A DNA stretch of 64,000 bases, from contig CP114179.1 in NCBI GenBank assembly GCA_039555135.1, forward strand, positions 2,170,001-2,234,000. Direction: 5' to 3'. Positions 1 through 8,200 of the stretch are shown one piece after another. The position numbers and the translations under genes were made by a program. The DNA comes from Phycisphaeraceae bacterium D3-23 (lineage in GTDB: Bacteria; Planctomycetota; Phycisphaerae; Phycisphaerales; Phycisphaeraceae). Under the pieces are notes generated by a model. It saw only the letters and a list, made by a program, of their open reading frames with translations, ran no database searches and was not told the DNA's origin. How positions within the stretch are numbered: the first letter of the stretch is position 1; each line of letters starts with the position of its first letter.

Positions 1-1
1 C

Positions 2-961
2 CGCCGCTACCGGCCGGAGGAAGACTGGGAGCGCCGGGAGCTGGTACACCTGACAGAGTTCATCCGGGACAAAGAAGTCCGGGCCATGGCAGCGCGGTAT
101 CACGAAGAGGCACGCGAGCGACAACTCGGCAAGCGGCCCAAGCGGATCAAGTCCACCAAGCCCAAGCACCAGTCGAAGTTCTTCCTGACCGACCGACTCA
201 CCTGTGCCAAGACCGGCCTGAAGCTGCGCGGCTATGCGCCATCCAAAGGCAAGAGCTACAGGTACTACGGCGTTGGCAAGGGCCGTGCCTACCCCAAGAC
301 CGAGGCGATTGCGCCAACACAACTTCTCCCCGCCGCCCCAGTCGAGCTGCTGGTCCTGACCCAGCTCCGTAAAGTCTTACTGCACGCCCCCGCCCTTAGG
401 CAGGAGATCAGGTCTCAGGCACACCGGCTGTTCACCGAGCAAACTCCGGTCGATCTCGATGTTCAGAAACTGGAAGCCGAGCGGGATCAACTCGATCAAC
501 AGATGTCACTGCTGGTTGACATGATGCCATCGATGGGTCGCGAAGCCGCCGACGCCAAGGCCAAGGAACTCAGCACCAAACGGAAAGCCATCGAGCGGCA
601 ACTCCAGGCAGCAGCACCCAAGGCGACCCCCACCCCCGCCGATCTCGACCGCGCCGTCGAACACATCATCCAGACACTAACCGACAGCGAGGAATGGGTC
701 CGCCAGCACCACATGCCCGCCGTCAAGCAGCTGCTCGACCTTCTGCTCGCGCGCTGCGACGTCGATCTGGAGACAAGACTCGTCCAGATCGAGTTCCGCC
801 TCCCAAAATGGGTCCTGGAGAGCCCTGAACGCATCTGCCTGACCACCACCCGTGATTCCACGGGTTGGCGCGAGGCAGACTGGATGGACAGCATCCTGCT
901 GCGGCGCGGCATGGTTCTGATCGGTGCGGATAGCGCTCACGGCGTCATGAAGAAGGGTTAG
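2..961 (+). CDS. Serine recombinase, C-terminal part (5' end outside window)
   Basis: The frame is open from base 2, so the gene starts before the window; the ATG at 86 is internal. What remains is a basic linker, a segment starting FFLTDRLTCAKTGLKLRG that matches the position of the recombinase zinc-ribbon domain, then a long charged helical region (window residues about 140-210) typical of the coiled coil of large serine recombinases. Large serine recombinases integrate or excise mobile elements at att sites. Only one of the usual zinc-binding cysteines is visible, so the ribbon is degenerate. It reads toward a minus-strand defence operon, which fits a recombinase at the edge of an integrated island. 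The catalytic N-terminus is not in view, so the family call rests on C-terminal architecture only. Confidence 0.6.
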   Translation, partial: RRYRPEEDWERRELVHLTEFIRDKEVRAMAARYHEEARERQLGKRPKRIKSTKPKHQSKFFLTDRLTCAKTGLKLRGYAPSKGKSYRYYGVGKGRAYPKTEAIAPTQLLPAAPVELLVLTQLRKVLLHAPALRQEIRSQAHRLFTEQTPVDLDVQKLEAERDQLDQQMSLLVDMMPSMGREAADAKAKELSTKRKAIERQLQAAAPKATPTPADLDRAVEHIIQTLTDSEEWVRQHHMPAVKQLLDLLLARCDVDLETRLVQIEFRLPKWVLESPERICLTTTRDSTGWREADWMDSILLRRGMVLIGADSAHGVMKKG

Positions 962-964
962 CCC

Positions 965-1135
965 ATGATCTCTCCATACGAGGGCAAGGACCTGGCTGGT
1001 TTGGCTACAGGACCAAGTTCACCGTCATCAACTGAGTCCGAGAAACAAGCCGCCTCCCGAGCCCTGGCGCGGATCATCTGCGAGTACAGCATCCAGGCGA
1101 GCAAGGCCTGTTACCGCTGCCGAAGAGCAGCGTAA
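965..1135 (+). CDS. Possible small ORF after the recombinase
   Basis: A 56-codon ATG-to-TAA frame starts three bases after the recombinase stop and in the same frame. The product would begin MISPYEGKDLAGLATG and end in a Cys-Arg-rich tail (KACYRCRRAA). No family is recognised. It could be a translationally coupled small protein, or the remnant of a longer recombinase reading frame cut by the TAG at 959-961. There is no clear Shine-Dalgarno sequence. The call is weak. Confidence 0.25.
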   Translation: MISPYEGKDLAGLATGPSSPSSTESEKQAASRALARIICEYSIQASKACYRCRRAA

Positions 1136-1207
1136 TCTTGACGGCGATAGGGGATCGCATATGCAGGTAAAACCTGAGGTCGAGGCATCTTCCGAAGACA
1201 TCCTTGT

Positions 1208-2011
1208 TCAAGTGTCAAGAGCTGATCTACGAAAGAATGCCGCACGCTGTTGGTGCAGCTTGTCTCGGAATCGCCTGAGCTCATCGACATCACTAGCCAT
1301 GACCGGGCGTTTAAAGTGAAAAACGACATTGCGGATCGTGGCAACTCGATCGATCGTATCGATCATTGCATTGCGGTCACCTAGAAACATGGACTCAAAA
1401 TTTGGCCAGCGTTTCTTGCTGCACGCCAAGCTGCCGTACATGGAGAACGTGAGGTCTGTTAGTGCTGTCGGCTGCGTCTTCATGCCCGGCGGCACAGTCA
1501 TCTTCGAGATCATGTCCACCAGCACTTCATCACCTACTGCATCCGTCAACATATCACGTAGGAGATGCTCAACTTCATGGATGAGGAAGAAAGACTCGCC
1601 AAAATCCTGCAACCGCCCAACCACGTCATAGATAGCCAGTAGACCGATCATCTCCCCAGGGGAGCCTACAAGCACGCAATCTTGGTCTGTCCATTCGACC
1701 TCGGTATCAATGTATGCATCTGGCGGAAGGAATTTTGCCTTGGCGAGACACTCTACAACAGGCGTCGCCTTCAATGCGGATTCATCCATACGTTCGCCCG
1801 CGTAAATCCCAAATGAGCGCCACGAGAACAGACCAATGATCTCCCCGTTACGTTCAACGGGTACTTGTGAGTATTCGTTATCCGACATCCGTTCAATGGC
1901 GGCACCGACCGGTTCATTGTGTTGAACCTTCTCAATCCGCTGCTCCTTTGGGAGTAGATCGATCACTGGTCCAAAGGGCCCTGGTGTACGTCGTGTCGTA
2001 GGAGTTGTCAC
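1208..2011 (-). CDS. CBS-domain protein with C-terminal HEPN-like RNase domain
   Basis: 267 aa. The N-terminal 140 residues look like a CBS pair (VGAAIERMSDNEYSQVPV followed by GEIIGLFSWRSFG), a module that binds adenine nucleotides and controls an attached domain. The C-terminal part ends in an IRNVVFHF segment, giving the R-x4-H signature (R227, H232) of HEPN nucleases, the fold of many toxin-type RNases. Start is GTG at 2011, with a GAGG about 8 bases upstream and a 4-base GTGA overlap with the upstream nuclease gene, so the two are probably translationally coupled. It is the last gene of the defence operon. I infer a nucleotide-sensing RNase effector; the fold is inferred from motifs only. 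Confidence 0.6.
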   Translation of the reverse strand: MTTPTTRRTPGPFGPVIDLLPKEQRIEKVQHNEPVGAAIERMSDNEYSQVPVERNGEIIGLFSWRSFGIYAGERMDESALKATPVVECLAKAKFLPPDAYIDTEVEWTDQDCVLVGSPGEMIGLLAIYDVVGRLQDFGESFFLIHEVEHLLRDMLTDAVGDEVLVDMISKMTVPPGMKTQPTALTDLTFSMYGSLACSKKRWPNFESMFLGDRNAMIDTIDRVATIRNVVFHFKRPVMASDVDELRRFRDKLHQQRAAFFRRSALDT

Positions 2012-3090
2012 TTCTGATCCTCTTCCAGATCATTGATCCCGAACTCCTTGCGCAGAAAACTTATCGTCGCCGGGTCACGTAGTTTGCACACGATGTTTTG
2101 ATTCGCGAAAACTCCGGTGAACGTTTTCGCATCTGGACGAGCAAAAGTGTTTATCCAGCGAACACCGACGACATACTCTTCAGTGCCATCCATCGTTTGA
2201 TCCGCCGGGATCGGAGCATCTAGATGTAAGCCTGTCAGGGGAACGGACTCACCCTCCGGCGTGAACTCACCCGCAAGAATGCGCTCTTGTGTCACTTCCC
2301 CATAGCCGACATATCCCACACCCTTGATGTAGGCGAGGAGGCGATCACCCTGTTTCAGCTTTTTTAGTTTATCGCTATATATGTCTCCGCCTCCCGCACT
2401 GATGAATCCGTACTTCAGTCGATCAGGCCAGCTCCTGCCATGTTCTATGCCGAGGTTGACATACCATAGCCCGGTCCACGGAGCTCTCTTTCGTGGCTCC
2501 GACTTCTCCTCAACAACCTCCGGATCCATCAGCCAGGAACGAGCGACAAGTTCCTTACCCTCGTGCTCAAAGACATTGAAAAACACCACATTGATACTGA
2601 TCGAATGTCGATCGGCCAAGTATTGGGCGATCCGTTCGGTTGCGTCGTCTAGTTCGGCCGCCACTATCACCATCTGGTGTCGCCCGTTGATATTCTCTGG
2701 CAGCGGGATGTCGAATCGCTCCTGAAATTCTCCCGCAAACGTCTTTCCAAGATACTTGGTGGCGATGAGATCGATGTCTTCGTGGCCGAGATTATCGACG
2801 AATGAGGCATAGTCGAGCACCTGGGCAATGATGTCTCTTGGTGTTTTGTCTCGCTTCAGTTCAATCAGAGCGAGGTCGCCCTCCTGATCTATGCCAAGCA
2901 GGTCGATCCGACCGCCGAAGGTCGTCCGGACCTGTCGGCCGATCACCAAAACATCCAGGCCGATCAGGCTAGGGTCGTTGGCCACCCAATCTTCAAGTCG
3001 CTGCTCCTGGTCAAGCTTGTGTTTCGCGAGAAGCCGCAGACCCATTCCGTTGACTTCCCAGACTGTTGTGTTCATCCCCATAGATTGCAT
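2008..3090 (-). CDS. NucS/DUF91-like endonuclease with C-terminal EVE/PUA-like domain
   Basis: 360 aa. Residues about 25-180 match the NucS/DUF91 nuclease layout: a GGRIDLLGID strand (D63) followed by DLALIELKRDK (E77, K79), which is the PD-(D/E)xK active-site pattern. Residues about 205-350 contain a GLWYVNLGI start and a LKQGDRLLAYIKGVGYVGYG strand pair, suggesting an EVE/PUA-like fold; EVE domains read modified bases. The architecture suggests a nuclease that recognises modified or damaged DNA. It overlaps the downstream CBS-HEPN gene by 4 bases. Three candidate ATGs (3090, 3081, 3075) lie close together; GGGA upstream of 3081 makes that a fair alternative start. Confidence 0.65.
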   Translation of the reverse strand: MQSMGMNTTVWEVNGMGLRLLAKHKLDQEQRLEDWVANDPSLIGLDVLVIGRQVRTTFGGRIDLLGIDQEGDLALIELKRDKTPRDIIAQVLDYASFVDNLGHEDIDLIATKYLGKTFAGEFQERFDIPLPENINGRHQMVIVAAELDDATERIAQYLADRHSISINVVFFNVFEHEGKELVARSWLMDPEVVEEKSEPRKRAPWTGLWYVNLGIEHGRSWPDRLKYGFISAGGGDIYSDKLKKLKQGDRLLAYIKGVGYVGYGEVTQERILAGEFTPEGESVPLTGLHLDAPIPADQTMDGTEEYVVGVRWINTFARPDAKTFTGVFANQNIVCKLRDPATISFLRKEFGINDLEEDQK

Positions 3091-3144
3091 CCCAGTGTAA
3101 AAGACAGACCCGTCATCAGTGAATCCACTTTTTAGTCACAGGCA

Positions 3145-4287
3145 TCACTTCGCTTGCTCTTTCGAGATCGCCTGAATAATACGTTTTCTCGATTTTGCGC
3201 GATCACCCAAGTGAATCGCTTCGCCCGAGCGATTCAGCCAATCAAAGGCTCGCTGCACAGCATGTAGTGTTGCTGCTTCATCCCGGCAGTTTTTTAGTAG
3301 TAGTAGTTGAATCTTTTGAATTTTGTCTGCCACATAGATACCGAAGCTTGTCTCTACAAACAATGCATCTGGAAAGCCTAGCAGTTTCATCGCCTGTGAT
3401 TCTGTTACTGCCTTATGGCACGCAATGAGATGCACCGGACCAATCTGCCGGGTAGCCATGCTGCCAAGATGTTCATGATCCCGTAGAAATGGCATACCAA
3501 CCATCTCGCGCGCAGATGCGATTGTAAATGCGGCTGGGATCGCGTGACATAGAGTTAGTAGCTGATGTCCGCCTAGCTTGACATAGCATTTATCACCATC
3601 CCGTTTTGACTCTGATCTGCCGCTGACTGCATCACGGAGGACTGACTCCATTTTGGTCTTCCTCTCTTGAAATCCTAACCGGCTCCAATCGAGCGCCTCT
3701 CCTGAGTCATAGCGACCCGATCGCCCCTCGCTACTGCCAATACGTGTCATTTCGATAACACCGTCTGTTAGTGCCTCAACAGCGATTTCAATGAGCTCCT
3801 CGCCTGTAGTAAATTTCCTACCGCTTCTGAACAAGTTCTGACGGTCAACGTACTTCTTCATCTGCACATTAACCTTCGTCGCTGCCGCGCCTTCGGTTCT
3901 ATCAGTGAAATCGCTGGACCCATCTTGGATCAAGCGGAGTTTGACTGCTCCGGTACTCATGGCTGTCAGCAGCTCTGCATGGCAAACCCCAATGCCGCTC
4001 GTGCTCGTTGCCCACCCTGCATTGCCGTTGTAGATACAGAGAACGATATCGGCTTGCTTGACATGTTGCAGGCACTCATCCCATGCGTCCTGAGTCCCTT
4101 CTCGTGCGGCCTCCTGCTCATTGATCCAGCATGTGAACACACGCTTGTCTCCGATAAACCGTAGAGCCTCAATCTGTTTCTTGAGCGCTTGGCGTACCTC
4201 GGACAGTTCGACACGTTTCCCGCCGTACTCGATCTTGTCCCCACATCGGCTGGATATCATTACCTTGATGTATGTACCTGATGCCAT
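3145..4287 (-). CDS. DUF4062 domain-containing protein
   Basis: 380 aa. The first about 110 residues match the DUF4062 pattern: YIKVMISSRCGDK at the start, then CWINEQEAAREG, and QADIVLCIYNGNAGW. DUF4062 is a Rossmann-like domain related to TIR and is often fused to, or encoded beside, sensor modules in defence proteins. The remaining 270 residues contain a hydrophobic segment around LLTLCHAIPAAFTIASA and no recognised catalytic motif. It lies 30 bases downstream of the cyclase-like gene and 54 bases upstream of the NucS-like gene, all on one strand. A role as sensor or NAD-type effector in the island is inference. Confidence 0.6.
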   Translation of the reverse strand: MASGTYIKVMISSRCGDKIEYGGKRVELSEVRQALKKQIEALRFIGDKRVFTCWINEQEAAREGTQDAWDECLQHVKQADIVLCIYNGNAGWATSTSGIGVCHAELLTAMSTGAVKLRLIQDGSSDFTDRTEGAAATKVNVQMKKYVDRQNLFRSGRKFTTGEELIEIAVEALTDGVIEMTRIGSSEGRSGRYDSGEALDWSRLGFQERKTKMESVLRDAVSGRSESKRDGDKCYVKLGGHQLLTLCHAIPAAFTIASAREMVGMPFLRDHEHLGSMATRQIGPVHLIACHKAVTESQAMKLLGFPDALFVETSFGIYVADKIQKIQLLLLKNCRDEAATLHAVQRAFDWLNRSGEAIHLGDRAKSRKRIIQAISKEQAK

Positions 4288-4317
4288 GATTGATCTGACC
4301 TAAGTTAAAGTCGTGAG

Positions 4318-5211
4318 TTATCTTGTCGGGTCGTTTGCGTAGTCCTTCAGCCATTGGTACTTCCGTCGCACCTTATCGCTACCTTGCACCACCCCCAAGT
4401 ATGTGTCACAGAGTTCATTTACAAGAGCGAGAACAGACGCTTGATTACACTCATCTCGCTCCCATGTGACCGTGAACGATTGACCTTCTTGTAGCTGCAC
4501 AATCTTTTCGGTGTCGCGGCGCATGACATCTGGGTGTAGCAAGTCTAGATGGTGCAGGTCGTCATGGTCCTGACGAACGAAATCTGTCATCGGTCGATCT
4601 GGCGGCTGGTAGGGGCCGAGCGGGAGACATCGGACGTTCTCCCTTTTTAGGTAGTCCACTAGAGAATCACTCAGCAGCACCCGGGGATTGTCGGCCTGCT
4701 CGTTTTCCAAACGATATGCTTCGATCATACCAGGGCCGATCGTGATCGCCGAAGGCGGGCGTGCATGGCGATCGAAAAGTACCGAACCTTCGGGAACATC
4801 TGCCATTGGGGGCAGGTTGCCCCAGGCCTCGTCCCAATACATGCCGCCGATCGTGACCGCGCCTCGCATGCAGAGTTTTTGCTCTAGTAGTCGGTCATGA
4901 AGGTATCGAACCAGGAACAAGACCTGTGCGATGCTGCCGGTTTCAACCGGCATAAAGATCACGACGGAGTCTGAGAACGAACGAATCTGAATCTCCCATC
5001 GCTGTATCTCAACAGTGCCGTCGGGATTCTCTCGGCGGGATTCTTTGGTGGCCCCTGTCATGTTTGGGGCAAAGCTCGTTGCACTGACTAGCCGCTCAAG
5101 CAAACCGGGGTCGCCACAAGATTTTTCTACGGCGGCACTGAACCCCAGCACGTCAATAAATGCGACGAAGCATTCTGTGTACTCGAAACCTTGCCCTTCT
5201 CGACGAGTCAT
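4318..5211 (-). CDS. Putative class III nucleotide-cyclase-like protein
   Basis: 297 aa from ATG 5211, chosen over an upstream ATG at 5274 because GGAGG sits seven bases ahead of it. The N-terminus has a VAFIDVLGFS strand with Asp20, then IRSFSDSVVIF with Asp81, then CMRGAVTIGG and GPGMIEAYRLEN. This order (metal-binding Asp in a FxDxxGF strand, a second Asp after a central helix, then a conserved RGA strand) resembles class III adenylyl and guanylyl cyclases. The spacing between the two aspartates is longer than in canonical enzymes, so activity is not certain. The gene is 68 bases downstream of the methyltransferase. A second-messenger role beside a CBS-HEPN protein is inferred. Confidence 0.5.
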   Translation of the reverse strand: MTRREGQGFEYTECFVAFIDVLGFSAAVEKSCGDPGLLERLVSATSFAPNMTGATKESRRENPDGTVEIQRWEIQIRSFSDSVVIFMPVETGSIAQVLFLVRYLHDRLLEQKLCMRGAVTIGGMYWDEAWGNLPPMADVPEGSVLFDRHARPPSAITIGPGMIEAYRLENEQADNPRVLLSDSLVDYLKRENVRCLPLGPYQPPDRPMTDFVRQDHDDLHHLDLLHPDVMRRDTEKIVQLQEGQSFTVTWERDECNQASVLALVNELCDTYLGVVQGSDKVRRKYQWLKDYANDPTR

Positions 5212-5279
5212 TGGGAGTCCTCCGGGGTGACCTTGGCCTTCTGATTCAGTCCGGCAGGAACGATGCACTGCCATCGCAC

Positions 5280-8200
5280 CTAGATCGCCTCCTCAAGAAT
5301 GTTTAAGGGGGGCCGCTTCTCTTGCAGCATTCGGTACAGACCGACATTGGTGCTGCCCTGAAGTGATTGGCTTGTCAGGAAGCTGGCCTCGGTCGGTCGG
5401 CCGAGTCCCTGCCACAGCTTCGGATGGATCAACTCACCTTGCCCTACGAGTTCATGCCTGCTGATTTGGTCTTGAAGGTTTTTAGTGGCACTGATAAAGA
5501 GCGCCCCATCTGAATGATTAATACGATAAATACCCGCCCCGCCAGGGACATCCGGCATGAATAGATTGCCCTGGTGATTGAGGATTGATGTTGCTTCACG
5601 TTCCGCCCAGGACTTGTTGCGCTTGCGGACAAACAGCACCGCCCAGCGAAACTCTATCGGATCGAACTGCTCGATGTGGGCCGTTACCTCACTGGCCAGA
5701 TCATCGAAACGTGCCGCCCAACCCGGATTGCACAAGATCCTATCGATGGAGGGCTCCGTGCCCAACTCATTGTGCAAGCTGCGCTGCACGGCACGGAGCA
5801 CATTCTGGCTGACAAAAACGTAAGGCTTGTATCTTGCTGGGAGTGCAAATCGTTCGCTTGTCTCCTCTAGAGTCAGACGGCCGCGCTTCCGGGCATCCAG
5901 TAGCGCCAGGTTCACGGCCTCAGCATCGGCGCGGATACCAAGTTCGATGGCCGCCTTCTGCAATGAGCGATTGAGTGCCGGTTCGGCGATGATATAGTCC
6001 ACCGACCGGCCTTCTCGGACAGAACGAAACGCCTCTACCAGGCGCGCATGCTCGATCTCAGGCGACCGGATGAGTGTAGCAGGTGAACTGAAATCGGTTT
6101 CTAGACAAGAAGAAGGGACAAGAGTCGCTTGTTGCATAAGCTCGGAGTTGTCGTGCGACATTGTTGCCTCTACAGTAGTCCTGCGACTGTCATTTTCGAA
6201 CATTGACAGAATACGTTCCCGACTACGGAAACTTCCCCATCTAGCGATTTCGTATTTGGCTGTGGTTGGGAAGTCGTCGAGGACGTATTTCATATCAGTC
6301 GTGGTCAGACCAAGAATTTCCTTGGCTACAATCACGTCTATCTCTGCCCTGGCAGCCAGACGCGATTCTTCACTCACAAACTGACCATCACCATCCTCGA
6401 CCCAGCCCCTTTGTTGCAGATCTGCCCAAAGAGGCTGCATCTCGTCGCCGCAACACACCAGTTGTGCGGATAGTTGCACACAACGCCGCACGCCGGGAGT
6501 ATCCAGTGATGGGTTAGGAATCGGTATGCTGTCGAGAATTGAATAGTTGAGATGAAGGCTCACTTTTCGACGCACGATGTAATCTACCGCAAAGGAGTTG
6601 GCTGCGGCAACCCACCAAAGGTATTGCCACGGTTCTGCATCCTTGAGCACAATCGTCGGGACTGAGTGTCCAGATACGGATTCCGGAGGCAGTATGGTCG
6701 CGACTAGACTTCGCTCATTCGTCGGGCTTGCGACATCGCAGAAGCCGATGCGGTATTTAGAGATTCGGTCAAGTACTTTGGGAGGCAGTTTGTCCGATTC
6801 AATCCACCACTGTGGCTGGATACATTTGGCAGAACTACCGAACTTCAAGTCATCCCAGACAGCCGATCGGCCACGACCGGAGACATATCCCTTTGCACGA
6901 TGATCAAACTGCCCGACAAGTCGGCCTTCGTACACAGGTACGCCCATGCCCTCTGAGTTGAAAAGGTGCCGGTCGTTGCCCATGTCGATTTCGCGCATGT
7001 ACTCTCGAACTGGCCGCCATTTTTCTGTATCGCCAAACTTAGGCCATCGCCCATACGTCTTTATGGAAAGGTCGATAGCTTCCTGGGATTCAAGCTCTGG
7101 TATTGCCAAGGCAAGCGGTGAGAGTTCACGAATTAGAGTTACATCCATCTGGACGCGGTTGGAGTCAGTCGGCTTGAGGTCGTTGGTGCTGTCGAGTCGG
7201 AACGCAACCGGGAATCGGCTAGTCGCGCCACCGCGCCGCGAGACATAGAGGCAGAATTTTGCGGCCGTATGTACGTCCTTGAACCAAGCTTCATTTGTGT
7301 TAATAAATCCCAACAACTGGATAAGTCGCGTCTGTTCGTACAGGTGTTGTCGAATAGCGGCTGCGTTGGGTCCGTTCGAGAGGTTTTCCGGAACGAACTG
7401 TGCTGCAGTACCTTTACTGGCCACGGTAGTCAGAGCCGTTTCAACAAACATGCGGTAGATATTGAAGTCGCCTTTGCCTAAGTTGCCTTTGGCAAACATG
7501 TTGTATCGACCGCTGTTCTTAATGTAGTGAACGGAAGAGTATAAGTAGCGGCGGTGTGATTCCCAGCTTGACTTAATCTCCGCAGAGTCCAACAGCAGAT
7601 CGACAATCGCTTGCTGACCCGCCTTATCCTGAGAACGGATGTCGGGATCGAATGCAGAGAAAAACTCTTTCACATCCGGGCTCATCGTGTCCCACGGCGG
7701 GTTCCCCAGTATCACATCAAACCCACCGTTCCAGCCGCAGTCGGTGTTGTCTGCGTCGGCCCACTCATCCAGCTTGTTGGCCGCACGGCTCTGCTCGCGC
7801 TGCTCCCGGCTCAGCAGCCGGAAGATCTGTGGGAAGGCGAGGTGCCAATGGAAGAACTGGTACTCGCCCTCTAGGCGCTGGACCTCTTCCCGCAGCCATG
7901 GGGCTTGACTGTGGGGGTTGGCGGTGAGGTTGGCGAAGACCTCTTCGGTGATGGCGTCCCAGCCATCGGTATCTCGCTTGTCTTTCTTCCAGACAAAGGC
8001 GGCGCACCAGGCGTCTGCGGCGAGTCGCGCGTCTCGGTAAGACTGCGACTGGATCGCTTGGACGTAGCGTTCCGATAACGCGAGCACAGCCTCGACGGAG
8101 TCGGCGTCACCCTGGTCGAGATTAGCGATCGTCTGGGCCATGTTGCCCAGATCGACAGGGAACTGGTTGCGCAGTTCGGCCAGGAAGCTGGTCTGCCCCT

